Notes: generated by a model from the letters alone, not told the origin. Counted from the first letter of the stretch, positions 15,824-25,237 are shown. The stretch is 64,000 bases of DNA from JADLHS01 sp964561105 (GCA_964561105.1 CAZLOH010000020.1:1-64000), one strand, 5' to 3'. Made by a program: numbers and translations.

Positions 15824-18109
15824 ATGCTCTTTTCAACCGACTCGGCAATCTCGCGAAGGAACGGTTGGCTCGGCTTGATGTTCGCGGTGACGCCGTTGCT
15901 GGCGGCGGAGGCGCCCCGGCCGGAACCGGCCGTGGTCGAGCCGTTTATTCCCATCGCCCGCGGGGTTGAAGCCGGTCAAGTGACGATCGGGTCGCCGGAG
16001 TTCGTGGGCGTGAAGGACGGACATCTCTTTCGCAACGGCCAGCGCCTCCGGCTCTGGGGGATCAACATCGTCCAGGAATACGATACCCGCTTCACGAAGG
16101 AGGAACAGTTGCGGATTCTGGACCGCATCCAGGCGGTCGGCTTCAATGCCCTGCGACCGCATCTGTATGACATCTACCTGGTGCCCGACGGCGACGCCGG
16201 CTGCACCGTTTCCACTTACATCAAGGGTGATAATTCGGCGATGGACAAGGTGGATCATTTCCTGGCCGCCGCCGCCGAGCGCGGCCTCTCGCTTTTCATG
16301 ACTTTCGACCGCCGCAGAAGGGCGATTACCCCAGAGACTTGGAAGCTGGTGCCCGGCGATGATGGCAAGGATGAGGTCGAGTGGAAAAAAACCGTCGCCG
16401 AATTGAACACGACCCATCCGCATCCGGCGACGTGGATCGAGCAAGTCTGGCCGCTGGATGAACGGCTGGAAAAAATTTACACGCTCTGGGTCAAAAACCT
16501 GCTGGCGCACACGAATCTTTACACCGGCAAAACCTACGCCGAGGACCCGGCCATTGCCATGTGGGAGATTTCAAATGAATCCAGCTTCATCCCCATGGCG
16601 ATGGACGGCAGCTCGGCGGCGTACACCGGCTATTTTGCCAAACAGACACAGAAGCGCTGGAATCAATTCCTGCGCGACCATTATCAAACGACGGACCGGC
16701 TCAAAGTCGCCTGGCGCACGTTGGAAAAAGGCGAGTCGTTGGAGGAAGGCACCATCACTGTGTCGCCCGTCCCCGTGCCAGTTTTGGAAAAGCCATCCCA
16801 GGATGATGGCAAGTATCCTTACCGCCGCATCCGCGACCTGACCACGTTCTTTGTCAATCAATACATCGAGGCGAACAACCGCATCCGGGCGGTGATTCGT
16901 GCCGCCGCGCCCAAGGGCGTCGGTGCGAATGTGGTGCCGATCGGCTACGACACCCACTACCAGCCCAATCTCCTGGACATGTATGGCGCGGCGGGCGGTG
17001 ACGTGTCCATCGCCGGCCTTTATTCCTGGGTGCGCACCTATGACACCGCCGACCCGACTTATCCCTGGACCTCCGCGTTGGCGCAGCCGCCGGCGTTGTA
17101 CGGCATGGACCTGGGACGCATTGCCGGCAAACCAACGGTGACTTACGAGGTCAACATCCATCGGCCGGCACCCTATCGGGCGGAGTTTCCCTTTGTCATC
17201 GCGGCGTATGACTCCGCGCGAAACTGGGACGGCGCCTTCTGGTACTACTGGATGGATGGCAACGACAAAGTTGCCAAAACTTACGAGGAACTGAACGCCG
17301 GAGATCAGACCTACGCTTCGACCGGCGATGCCTGGGCCGGCGTGGGGACCTATCACGACCCCATCATGGTCGCCGCGATCAAGGTCGCCGGCACGATCTT
17401 CAAGACCGGCGCGCTCCGCGCCGATGAGCACCCCGCGCGCATCGTCGTCGGGCCGGAGGAATTGATCTGGTCGAACGCCAAGATTGGACCGTGGTTGAAT
17501 GTCGTGCGCGCCGCCATGCGCGACGGCGGCGCCGAGATTGCCTTTGATCCGCAGGACGCGCCGCGCCCGCCCAACCTGACGATTCCGCCCGCGACGACCA
17601 AGACCAGCCGGCTGGGGCCGGACGTCCGGTTCGATCACGTCAAACGCCAGATGATTTGCGACGCCGAGAAAGTGAAGCTGTTTGTCGGCTGGCCGGATTC
17701 AACCACGGTTTCCTTCGGCGACGGCATTTCCATCAACGGGCTGAAGGTCGGTCAGTTCATTGCGTTCGCGATGGTCACGGAAGATTCCCAGCCCATCGGC
17801 CGGAGCGAGCGAATTCTTCTGACGGCGCTGTCCACCGGCGAGAACAAGGGGTTCAAATACGATCCCAAGGCCACCACCAAGACCGGATGGGAAGGGATGT
17901 TGGCCGGCGTCGTCGCCTCCGGCGAGGGACCGGTGCAGGTGGTCTGGCCGAAAGTGACGGTCGCGCTGGGAAATCGCAAAGGCAACTGCACCTGGTTCAA
18001 CGTGTTTCCCGAAGCGATCGGCCAGGAGCCGGTCAATGGAGAGCTGGTGTTCGACGGCTCGCGCCCGGCGGCGTGGGCGGAGGTGAAGTTTCCCACGGCG
18101 CCGCGCTGA
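15824..18109 (+). CDS. Exported GH-A clan (GH5-like) glycosidase-like protein
   Basis: 761 aa from the ATG at 15824; an in-frame ATG at 15791 would add 11 residues ahead of the signal peptide (GWLGLMFAVTPLLAA). The N-terminal barrel starts with RNGQRLRLWGINIV and FNALRPHLYD, as in cellulase-like TIM barrels. AMWEISNES (Glu at 16577-16579) fits the Asn-Glu acid/base pair of clan GH-A. TVTYEVNIHRP (Glu at 17147-17149) is a plausible nucleophile. The last 200 residues form a separate beta-rich domain. It probably cleaves a beta-linked glycan outside the cytoplasm. It stands 120 bases after the antiporter gene. The substrate is not predictable. Confidence 0.7.
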   Translation: MLFSTDSAISRRNGWLGLMFAVTPLLAAEAPRPEPAVVEPFIPIARGVEAGQVTIGSPEFVGVKDGHLFRNGQRLRLWGINIVQEYDTRFTKEEQLRILDRIQAVGFNALRPHLYDIYLVPDGDAGCTVSTYIKGDNSAMDKVDHFLAAAAERGLSLFMTFDRRRRAITPETWKLVPGDDGKDEVEWKKTVAELNTTHPHPATWIEQVWPLDERLEKIYTLWVKNLLAHTNLYTGKTYAEDPAIAMWEISNESSFIPMAMDGSSAAYTGYFAKQTQKRWNQFLRDHYQTTDRLKVAWRTLEKGESLEEGTITVSPVPVPVLEKPSQDDGKYPYRRIRDLTTFFVNQYIEANNRIRAVIRAAAPKGVGANVVPIGYDTHYQPNLLDMYGAAGGDVSIAGLYSWVRTYDTADPTYPWTSALAQPPALYGMDLGRIAGKPTVTYEVNIHRPAPYRAEFPFVIAAYDSARNWDGAFWYYWMDGNDKVAKTYEELNAGDQTYASTGDAWAGVGTYHDPIMVAAIKVAGTIFKTGALRADEHPARIVVGPEELIWSNAKIGPWLNVVRAAMRDGGAEIAFDPQDAPRPPNLTIPPATTKTSRLGPDVRFDHVKRQMICDAEKVKLFVGWPDSTTVSFGDGISINGLKVGQFIAFAMVTEDSQPIGRSERILLTALSTGENKGFKYDPKATTKTGWEGMLAGVVASGEGPVQVVWPKVTVALGNRKGNCTWFNVFPEAIGQEPVNGELVFDGSRPAAWAEVKFPTAPR

Positions 18110-18503
18110 ACAAACGGAAGCCAGGGTGCGCATCCTCGCGATGCGCCGCTTGTTCCGCCAACATCGCCAGCATCTGGCGGCCGTCGCGTTGGTTGCGATC
18201 AAACCTTGAGTTGCAATTCTGTTGCGCTGCCCGGCACGGCCGCCGGCCACCACCATCCCGGCCCGGGCGTCGAATGGTTGCGCTGAGTTGCGAACCGGGA
18301 AGCGAAGGCATGAGTCACGAAGCGCGCAATGCAACAAGACCACGCTGGCGGATCTCTCGTCGCCCATGCCGTTGTCGTCGGTGGGTGGGTTCACCTTACC
18401 AAGGCCGGCCCGATCCGGGCGCGGTGAATTGGCCGAAGACAAAACCAGCGCTTCCTTGGCGGGCGGAGTGAGGCTATAAAGGCAGCCATCAATGGGTGGT
18501 CGA
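18110..18503. other. Intergenic, no gene seen
   Basis: A 394-base gap between two secreted glycosidase-like genes on the same strand. Frames are open on both strands but lack any recognisable domain. GGTGG five bases before the ATG at 18504 may serve as a ribosome-binding site. I see no terminator hairpin with a T-tract after 18109. Confidence 0.4.
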
Positions 18504-20276
18504 ATGAAGACGAGCGTATTGATTCGGCGCCGGCGCGGTGGCGCGCGGCGATGCCTGGTCGCGAGCCTGTCGTTGGCGGCAGTTGTCGGAGTGCTGCCCA
18601 GCGCAATTTCGGAGGAGACACCGACGCCGGCGCGTGTGGCAACCTGGCAACGATGGGAGCATGCTCTGACCAGCACCCATCGGTATGAAAACCCATACGT
18701 CGAGGTGACGTTGCAAGTCACGTACACCGGGCCGCAGAATCGCACCCTTCACACCTACGGATTCTGGGATGGCGGCGATACGTTTCGGATCCGCGCCGCT
18801 TTTCCCGCGCCCGGAACCTGGCGCTGGGAAACGTCGTGTTCCGACGTCACGAATGCCGGGTTGCATCAGCAGCGCGGCACGGTGGAGGTGGCGACTTATC
18901 GCGGTGACCATGAGCTTTACCAGCGCGGCTTCCTGACGGTCAGCGCCAACCGACGTTACCTGGCTTTCGCGGATGGAACTCCTTTCCTGTGGCTGGGTGA
19001 CACCGCCTGGGCCGCTCCAATGCGGTCAACCGACGACGAGTGGGAGCAGTATCTGGCCGATCGCAAGGCGAAGCATTTCACGTTAATCCAAGTGGCGCCG
19101 GCGCCCCGGTGGGCGGCCGAAACCAATCGGCAGGGTGAAAGGCCATTTCAGGATAAAGCCTTGGCGCGGTGCAACCCGGCCTTCTGGCAAAGGTTTGAGC
19201 GCAGGATCCAACGCGCCAACGAGGCGGGCTTCGTGGTGCTCGTGGTTGGATTGATGGAGCCGGTCAGCCGCTATCCGACGTCCGAGGCAGCCTGCCGGTT
19301 CGCTCACCATCTGGTGGCGCGGCTGTTTGGCAATTTCGTCATCTTCTCGCCGAGCTTCGACAGTCCGTTCATGTCGCTGGCCGATGATGTCGGACGCGCC
19401 ACCCGTCAGGCCACGGCCGTCCACTTGATCACGCAACACCCCGGCACGCCCTCGCGAGAGCCGACGCCCATCTGGACGATGCAGTATTATGATCGGCCCT
19501 ATTTGGATATCGCGGGCGTGCAGACCGGGCACAATGGCGGGAATCGGCGGTTGTGCGCCCATCACGCCATCGAGTGGATTCTGCACGCCTATCGCCATGA
19601 CCCGCACAAACCCGTGGTCAATCTCGAAGCCATGTACGATGGCCACAGCACGAACGGCTGGCAGGCGGTGGACGCCCGTTCGTTGGCGTGGCGGAGTTGG
19701 CTATCCGGGGCGATGGGCTATACCTACGGCGCCGGCGACGTGCGACCCAAGGTGCCGCAGGGCAGCGGCGGGGTGTGGACCTGGGTGACGGCCCCGGACA
19801 AACCCGATTACTGGCCCAAGGCGCTGCAATGGGAGAGTTCCTTCCAGATGCAATACTTGCATGACTTTCTGGCCGCCATCGAATGGTGGCGGCTCGAACC
19901 GGCTCACGACCTGATCCGCCACCAGCCGGACGACGTAACCCGCCGCATGGTGCTGGCGAAAACTGCGGCGAGTGATCTGGCCGTCGCGTATCTTCCAAAC
20001 AACGAGGCCATCGAAGTGGACGTCTCCAGTTTTCCATCGCCGCTGGCCGCGCGGTGGTTCGACCCGGTGCATGGTCGTTACGCCAGGATTTCCGGTCGCA
20101 TTGAGAATCGAGACGTTCACCGCTTCGTCCCGCCGGCGAAGGGTGAGTGGGTGCTGGTGCTCGAAACGGCGGCTCCATCGTCCCGTCACTCTGGCGCCAC
20201 TTCGCCCGCGCGACCGGAGCCTCCTGTTCAAAAAAATGCCGGGCCACTTCGCCCGCCTTCCACAAACCCGCGATAA
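18504..20276 (+). CDS. Exported DUF5060-DUF4038 (apiosidase-like) glycosidase
   Basis: 590 aa from the ATG at 18504, which follows GGTGG; the ATG at 18492 would add only MGGR. A basic n-region (RRRRGGARR) and CLVASLSLAAVVGVLPSAIS form a signal peptide. Residues about 40-130 are an immunoglobulin-like DUF5060 domain (NPYVEVTLQVTYTGP, RIRAAFPAPGTWRWETSC). From about 140 comes the DUF4038 TIM barrel with the signature FADGTPFLWLGDTAWAA. Characterised relatives remove branched sugars such as apiose from pectin side chains. A putative collagen-binding-type C-terminal domain closes the protein. Family is secure; the sugar cleaved is inferred. Confidence 0.8.
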   Translation: MKTSVLIRRRRGGARRCLVASLSLAAVVGVLPSAISEETPTPARVATWQRWEHALTSTHRYENPYVEVTLQVTYTGPQNRTLHTYGFWDGGDTFRIRAAFPAPGTWRWETSCSDVTNAGLHQQRGTVEVATYRGDHELYQRGFLTVSANRRYLAFADGTPFLWLGDTAWAAPMRSTDDEWEQYLADRKAKHFTLIQVAPAPRWAAETNRQGERPFQDKALARCNPAFWQRFERRIQRANEAGFVVLVVGLMEPVSRYPTSEAACRFAHHLVARLFGNFVIFSPSFDSPFMSLADDVGRATRQATAVHLITQHPGTPSREPTPIWTMQYYDRPYLDIAGVQTGHNGGNRRLCAHHAIEWILHAYRHDPHKPVVNLEAMYDGHSTNGWQAVDARSLAWRSWLSGAMGYTYGAGDVRPKVPQGSGGVWTWVTAPDKPDYWPKALQWESSFQMQYLHDFLAAIEWWRLEPAHDLIRHQPDDVTRRMVLAKTAASDLAVAYLPNNEAIEVDVSSFPSPLAARWFDPVHGRYARISGRIENRDVHRFVPPAKGEWVLVLETAAPSSRHSGATSPARPEPPVQKNAGPLRPPSTNPR

Positions 20277-20358
20277 TTCACCGCTGAAGCGAGCCGGGCG
20301 GCATCGGGCGAGTGCTTCTGCTTCGGAGCCGATGGCTGCGGTGAGAGTTGCGGGAGAC

Positions 20359-20577
20359 TCAATCCCCCAATTCAACCACGCAGGCTTCCAGGGCTTTCGA
20401 GCAAGACGGCACCACGCCGTCCCGCATCAGTTCCTCGCCCGTGAGCACCTTGCCTTCCTGCGGCAAGGCGGCGCGTCCCGGGGCGGGATTGAGTTCACGA
20501 ACAGTGTAACGCCTGGCCGGGGCCAGTCCCTGCGGTTTAACCGGCAAAGCTTCGCCGTCCTGCCATTTTGGACGCAA
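20359..20577 (-). pseudogene. C-terminal fragment of an alpha-galactosidase-like glycosidase
   Basis: A 72-codon open frame ending at 20359 reads RRYTVRELNPAPGR, then LTGEELMRDGVVP, then KALEACVVELGD. This pattern resembles the C-terminal beta-sandwich of GH36/GH27-type alpha-galactosidases, in which a strand ending in L-M-x-x-G is followed by a final V-V/I-E-L. No catalytic domain precedes it on the minus strand; upstream of 20580 the frame no longer resembles protein. I read it as the tail of a gene otherwise deleted. Its assignment rests on memory of the family, so confidence is moderate. Confidence 0.45.
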
Positions 20578-20915
20578 TCTATTCCGATCGAGATGAAGAA
20601 TACCTCGATGCGGTTGCTTTGAAGAAAATCAGTACGGCGGCTGAATGACGCGCGGATTCAGCCGGCTGCGTCGCGCGAGTAGCGGCTGAGAAATTCACCG
20701 GCATCGTCGGCGCATTTCGAACCGGCAGCGGAACAAAATATGTCGGGCGCAATTCGTGTGGTGGGAGCGGATGCGTCAAAAAGCCTGGAAAAGCCAGCAA
20801 ATCTCGGCGTTCTCTCCATTGGCACGGTGCCAGCTAAAGCGGATTCAAGCCGTCGTTTCACGGGCTGTCGGCCCGTTGCTTCAGCAGACGAAACAACCAC
20901 TTAATTTTTTAGCGA
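20578..20915. other. Intergenic with a short hairpin
   Basis: No gene is supported. ACGGGC (20860-20865) and GCCCGT (20871-20876) form a small hairpin, and the surrounding words resemble the intergenic palindromes at 25238-25384. The segment lies between two gene fragments and is best read as decaying DNA. Confidence 0.35.
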
Positions 20916-21254
20916 ATGTCCGGCATTGAATTCATTCAAGCTCTCGGGTTGGTGATGCTCATCGCAGCAGCGGCGGTGTGGCTTTGCCCGCGCATCGGTC
21001 TGCCCGTGATGCTTGGTTGTCTCTTGGCGAAGTTTCTCGTCGGGCCGCACACCCGTTCGCCGGAGGTCAGCGCGGATGCGGAGCGGATTCAATCGCTCGC
21101 ACAGATCGGCCTGGTGTTTCTGATTTTCAGCATCGGCCGGGGAATCCGGTTGCAGCGGCTCAAGAAACTGGGACCGACGCTCGTTCCCGGCCCGGCACTG
21201 ATTGCCATCGTGGGCCCGGGTGTGTCTGAGCGGGTCAACGAAACGGCTTACTGA
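20916..21254 (+). pseudogene. Truncated N-terminus of a Kef-type cation:proton antiporter
   Basis: The 112-codon frame starts like a CPA2 antiporter: LGLVMLIAAAAVWLCPRIGL, then PVMLGCLLAKFLVGPHT, then IQSLAQIGLVFLIFSIG and RLQRLKKLGPTLVPG. Family members run to about 400-650 residues with 12 or more helices, whereas this frame ends after about three helices in an unrelated tail (GVSERVNETAY). No continuation appears in any frame before the next gene at 21316. It may be translated as a short membrane peptide but cannot be a working antiporter. It is probably the remains of a deletion next to the glycosidase fragment. Confidence 0.65.
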
Positions 21255-21315
21255 CTTGCGACCTGAGCGGGTCGCAGTTTCCCCATCCCAACCATAAACA
21301 AAGAAAGGCAAGCAC

Positions 21316-21732
21316 ATGACAACTGTTATGAATCCACGAACCATATACATCACCGAGGCCGACATGAAACGACTCCGCCCGTTGCTCGAAGGCGTGAAAA
21401 ATTCGCGCGACGATCTCCGGAGTCTGCAGGCTGAATTGGAACAGGCCCGGGTGCTCGCGCCCACGGAGATTCCTCCCGATGTCATCACCATGAACTCCAA
21501 AGCCCGGTTGCGCGATCTGGACACCAATGAGGAAATGATCTTCACCCTGGTCTTCCCGGGCAATGCGAACATCGAGCAGGACAAGATTTCGGTCGTGGCG
21601 CCCATTGGCACCGCGATGCTCGGTCACCGGGTGGGGGATGAATTCGAATGGGAAGTGCCCGCCGGCGCCGTCCGGCTCCGCGTCGAAGCGGTGCTTTATC
21701 AGCCCGAAGCTTCCGGGCACTTTCACTTATGA
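21316..21732 (+). CDS. rnk: Rnk-type nucleoside diphosphate kinase regulator (GreA/GreB family)
   Basis: 138 aa. An N-terminal coiled-coil stretch (ITEADMKRLRPLLEGVKNSR to LQAELEQARVL, residues about 12-55) is followed by a GreA/GreB C-terminal FKBP-like domain (NSKARLRDLDTNEEMIFTLV, VVAPIGTAMLGHRVGDEFEW, about 65-125). The short coiled coil and the order of blocks fit Rnk, which binds RNA polymerase near the secondary channel but lacks the cleavage activity of GreA. A good AAAGG site sits before the ATG. The next gene starts inside its stop codon (ATGA at 21729-21732), so translation is coupled. Confidence 0.8.
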   Translation: MTTVMNPRTIYITEADMKRLRPLLEGVKNSRDDLRSLQAELEQARVLAPTEIPPDVITMNSKARLRDLDTNEEMIFTLVFPGNANIEQDKISVVAPIGTAMLGHRVGDEFEWEVPAGAVRLRVEAVLYQPEASGHFHL

Positions 21733-22286
21733 ATCGTCGCCGAGCGCCCGGGCGGGCGAGCTTTCGCAGGGGAAGCGCGCGGTGGCCGTCCGGCCGCGCG
21801 TTTCCACTCGGGAGGGGCAAAGCCCGGCAACGCGTTTCCCCAGCGACGCCGTGGACGGTTACCTTGCTGGCGGCGTTGAGCGCGGGAGTGGCCGTGCCAG
21901 CCGTCGTCTGGCGCGTGTTATCCGTTGGCCAAATCCCATGGGCGCTGCTCGCACTGGGATTGGCGCTCGCGGGCGTTTCGTTGACGGCCGCGCTGATGGG
22001 GAAGCGCGTCCAACTGGGGAAGCGACACTACGCGGTCTCGAATTTTTTCAAATCCGAGGCCATCGCGTTCCACGACGTGTGCATGGTTGTCGAAGCTCCC
22101 GGAGTTTTCTGGAAAACCGTCCGCATTCACCTGCGTCGCCCGTCCCGCTTCGGTTGGGAAGTGACGTTCGTCCCCCGGCGCGCAACCGAGACATCACCGA
22201 CGCGGTGGCGCAAAGCGGGCGCAGTCCGTCCCGCCGGTCCGGCGCCCGACTGGTTTTCTGCTTGTTCAACCAGTCAACCGGAGTAG
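21729..22286 (+). CDS. Small membrane protein of unknown function
   Basis: 185 aa from the ATG at 21729, which overlaps the rnk stop by four bases and decides the start over upstream in-frame codons. A basic first 40 residues are followed by two adjacent hydrophobic segments (TVTLLAALSAGVAVPAVVW and IPWALLALGLALAGVSLTAA). A soluble C-terminal part then contains KRHYAVSNFFKSEAIAFHDV. I recognise no family; the helical hairpin plus cytosolic domain resembles small bacterial PH-like membrane proteins, but that is only a resemblance. The following signalling gene starts one base after its stop, so rnk, this gene and the phosphorelay genes may be one transcript. Confidence 0.6.
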   Translation: MNRRRAPGRASFRRGSARWPSGRAFPLGRGKARQRVSPATPWTVTLLAALSAGVAVPAVVWRVLSVGQIPWALLALGLALAGVSLTAALMGKRVQLGKRHYAVSNFFKSEAIAFHDVCMVVEAPGVFWKTVRIHLRRPSRFGWEVTFVPRRATETSPTRWRKAGAVRPAGPAPDWFSACSTSQPE

Positions 22287-22287
22287 G

Positions 22288-23619
22288 ATGCGCAATAGGA
22301 ACAACCCGAACACTGGCCCATTGGGCCGCCGGGAAGGTTTCCTTGATGAGTCAGTCATGGTTGCCGAATCAACTTTAACCGCCACCTCGCAGCCCCAGAG
22401 AAATCGGGGCACATTGCTCATCGTGGACGATGAGGAAGGGGCGCGCCTTTCCCTGCGCGTCATTTTCAAGGACGACTACGAAGTGCTGCTCGCGCCGGAC
22501 GGCGCCACGGCCATTGACATCGTCCAGAAACAAAAGGTGGACGTGGCCATCGTGGACATCCGCATGCACGGCATGTCCGGCGTCGAAGTGCTCGAACGCA
22601 TCAAGTACATTGACGCCACCATCGAGGTGCTGATGATCACCGCGTTCGAGACGACGGACACGATCCGGCAGGCGCTGCGCCTGCGCGCGTGTGATTACAT
22701 CAACAAGCCCTTCGACATTCCGGCGCTGCGGGCGGCCGTGTCCGGTGCCATCCAGCGGCACACCCTGGACACCGAGGTGTTCAACAACACGGAGAAACTC
22801 CAGCAGTTGTACCAGGAGTTGCAGAAGCAACAGGAAGCCGGCCGGGTGGCGCAGACCCGGGGGGACATTTACGCCAGCATCATTCACGACATCAACGGCC
22901 CGCTCACGGTCATCTCCGGCTTTCTCCAATTGATCAACCAACGCATTGGCGACGGCGACACGCTCGATGCCGAAGGGCTGGCGTTTCTGAAGGATCGCCT
23001 GCGGACCATGACCCGGCAGGTCACGAACTGCATCGAGATTTCGCGGCGTTACTTGAGTTCGTTCAGCCGGCAACCGGCGGAATTCGCGCGTGTGGGCGTC
23101 AATCAACTGTTCAACGATCTGGAACACGTGATCCGCGTTCATCCGCGGTTGCTGAACAATGAGTGCCTGGTCCAGCCATTGGACGAGGATATCGGCGTCA
23201 AGCTCAACGGCACGGAATTCATCCAGTTGCTGCTCAATCTGGCCGTCAACGCCTTCCAGGCCTCGCCGGAGCCGCATCGGGTGGAAATCAGCGGCGCGGT
23301 GGTGGAGTCGCCGGTGGATTTGGCCGCGTACAAGGACGGCCCGGGCGAACGGTTGCTCAACGTCGAGAATTTCCAGAATGTCGCCCCGCTGCTCCGCGTC
23401 AGCGTGCGCGACAACGGCCCGGGGATTCCGACCGAGGTGCTGCCCAAAATTTTTGAACCGTACTTCACGACCAAGGATGCGCGCGAGGGGACCGGTCTGG
23501 GGTTGAACATTGTGCAACGCTTCGTCCGGGCCGGCAGCGGCACGCTGCACGTCCGGACCGCGCCCGGTGAAGGGACCGAGTTCACCGTGATCCTGCCCGC
23601 AACTCCGCTGGCGAAATGA
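22288..23619 (+). CDS. Receiver-histidine kinase protein (REC-HisKA-HATPase)
   Basis: 443 aa. Residues about 40-160 form a receiver (LLIVDDEEGARLSLR; phospho-acceptor D90 in VAIVDIRMHG; MITAF; DYINKPFD). A short coiled coil leads to a HisKA domain with H200 in IIHDINGPLTVISGF, then an ATPase domain with N-box LLLNLAVNAFQ, DNGPGIP and GTGLGLNIVQ. There is no membrane segment, so this is a cytoplasmic response regulator with a kinase as output. CCGGAG before the ATG is a fair ribosome-binding site. The start is one base after the membrane-protein stop. The next gene is a REC-Hpt-REC protein, a natural phosphotransfer partner. Confidence 0.85.
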   Translation: MRNRNNPNTGPLGRREGFLDESVMVAESTLTATSQPQRNRGTLLIVDDEEGARLSLRVIFKDDYEVLLAPDGATAIDIVQKQKVDVAIVDIRMHGMSGVEVLERIKYIDATIEVLMITAFETTDTIRQALRLRACDYINKPFDIPALRAAVSGAIQRHTLDTEVFNNTEKLQQLYQELQKQQEAGRVAQTRGDIYASIIHDINGPLTVISGFLQLINQRIGDGDTLDAEGLAFLKDRLRTMTRQVTNCIEISRRYLSSFSRQPAEFARVGVNQLFNDLEHVIRVHPRLLNNECLVQPLDEDIGVKLNGTEFIQLLLNLAVNAFQASPEPHRVEISGAVVESPVDLAAYKDGPGERLLNVENFQNVAPLLRVSVRDNGPGIPTEVLPKIFEPYFTTKDAREGTGLGLNIVQRFVRAGSGTLHVRTAPGEGTEFTVILPATPLAK

Positions 23620-23634
23620 TCCGGTGACCAGGCC

Positions 23635-24804
23635 ATGAAGAAAATCCTGTTGGTGGACGATGATGCGGTGGTGCTGGAGCTGTACCGGAAGAAACTCGCG
23701 GCGAGCGGATTCGAGGTGCGGACGGCGCCGGACGGGTTGGCGGGCATCAAATCCCTCGGTGAATTTCGGCCCGACCTCGTGGTGCTGGACTTGATGATGC
23801 CTAAGTTTTCGGGCGCCGACGTCCTCAAGTACCTGCGCGCACAACCGGCGCTCGCCCAACTTCCCGTGGTGATTTTGACCAACGACTTCGCGAGTGACCT
23901 GGCTCGCGCGGTGTCGGCGCTGAATGTGGCGCAGGCCATTGCCAAAGGTCAATGCACTCCGGCGAAAATGCTTGCGATCGTCAACCGGCTGCTCGGAATT
24001 GAAACTCGCGACCAACCAACGGTGAAACCCGCCAGCGGGCTGCCCATGTCGGACACGGCGGTATTTTCGGACGAAGCTCGCGAAATGTTTCTAGCCGGCG
24101 CCGGGGAGAGTTTCACCGATTTGCAGTATGTCGCCGGGGAATTCGCCGCGGATCCGGAGGCGGCCGTGCCATCGGGCAACCTGGCGGAATTCTACCGGCG
24201 CACGCATCATCTGACCGGCGCGGCCGGCGTCGCCCGCTGTCATAACGTCGCGCTCATGGGGGGCGCGCTGGAGGCGTTGTTGCACGAACTGGTGGAACAG
24301 CCGCAACTCATCAATCCGTCCACCGCGCGGACGATTGCCTTGTCGGTGGACTTGCTTGGGAAATTGATCGCGAACGCCAGCACGGCCCGGGGGACGGATA
24401 CGATTGCGGGCCAGGTGCTGGTGGTGGACGACGATCCGCTGGCCAACCGGATTGCGCTGGCGGCGCTTTCCCGGGCCAACCTCGGCGGCCAGGCCGTGCC
24501 GGACCCGAATGCGGCCCTTCGCTTGCTGGCGCAACAGCGGTTCGAACTGGTGTTGCTGGATGTCGAGATGCCGCACCTGTCCGGCTTTGAACTGGGTCGA
24601 AAAATCCGGCTGCTGCCCGGTTACGAAAACACACCGATGATTTATGTCACGGCCCACAGTGATTTTGAGAGCCGGGCGCGGAGCATTTTTTCCGGCGGCA
24701 ACGATCTCATCGCCAAGCCCATCCTGCCCATTGAACTCGCCGTCAAAGCCGTCAGCCACTTGCTCCGGGGACGACTCGCGACGGCAGGGGTGGCTGCGGG
24801 TTGA
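23635..24804 (+). CDS. REC-Hpt-REC phosphorelay protein
   Basis: 389 aa. The first receiver (1-120) has ILLVDDDAVV and D52 in VVLDLMMPKFSG. A middle domain (about 140-240) contains RRTHHLTGAAGVARC, a histidine phosphotransfer signature with H191 as the likely acceptor. The second receiver (about 260-385) has VLVVDDDPLA, D309 in VLLDVEMPHLSG, VTAHSD and IAKPILP. No DNA-binding or enzymatic output is visible. It follows the REC-kinase gene by 15 bases and probably receives phosphate from it. A multi-step relay ending in an unlinked output is my inference. Confidence 0.8.
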   Translation: MKKILLVDDDAVVLELYRKKLAASGFEVRTAPDGLAGIKSLGEFRPDLVVLDLMMPKFSGADVLKYLRAQPALAQLPVVILTNDFASDLARAVSALNVAQAIAKGQCTPAKMLAIVNRLLGIETRDQPTVKPASGLPMSDTAVFSDEAREMFLAGAGESFTDLQYVAGEFAADPEAAVPSGNLAEFYRRTHHLTGAAGVARCHNVALMGGALEALLHELVEQPQLINPSTARTIALSVDLLGKLIANASTARGTDTIAGQVLVVDDDPLANRIALAALSRANLGGQAVPDPNAALRLLAQQRFELVLLDVEMPHLSGFELGRKIRLLPGYENTPMIYVTAHSDFESRARSIFSGGNDLIAKPILPIELAVKAVSHLLRGRLATAGVAAG

Positions 24805-24854
24805 AAAAAAACCAGCCGGACGAGAACGACATTGGACCAGGATGAGGATGCCAG

Positions 24855-25199
24855 ATGACGCGTGAACGCCAGCCAAGGGTTGAATTCAGAATCGTGCTCG
24901 TCACCGCGCCGAACTTGAAGACGGCGCGGCAGTTGGCGCGGGCGGCGTTGGCGGCGCGACTGATCGCGTGCGCGAACCTGATTCCGGCCATCGAGTCGCA
25001 CTATCGCTGGCAAGGTAAACTGGAGCGGAGCGCGGAGGTGTTGTTAATCATGAAGACGACGCGGGGGCGGCTGGCGGCTCTGGAAAAACTGGTCGCGGCC
25101 CGGCACCCTTACGACACGCCGGAATTTGTGGTGCTGGATGTGCTCGCCGGGGCAAAAAAGTATCTTGGCTGGTGGAGCGAAAGCTGTACGTCGGCCTGA
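24855..25199 (+). CDS. cutA: CutA1 divalent-cation tolerance protein
   Basis: 114 aa. RIVLVTAPNLKTARQLARAA, then LIACANLIPAIESHYRWQGK, then the downstream VAARHPYDTPEFVVLDV are the three conserved stretches of CutA1, a small trimeric ferredoxin-like protein. In E. coli it is linked to copper and other divalent-metal tolerance, although its mechanism is unsettled. GAGG precedes the ATG. It sits 50 bases after the REC-Hpt-REC gene on the same strand, with no obvious functional link. The length is typical of the family. Confidence 0.9.
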   Translation: MTRERQPRVEFRIVLVTAPNLKTARQLARAALAARLIACANLIPAIESHYRWQGKLERSAEVLLIMKTTRGRLAALEKLVAARHPYDTPEFVVLDVLAGAKKYLGWWSESCTSA

Positions 25200-25237
25200 T
25201 CACTCGTCGGACAAGATTTTTCTTGGAGTGTTGCATC

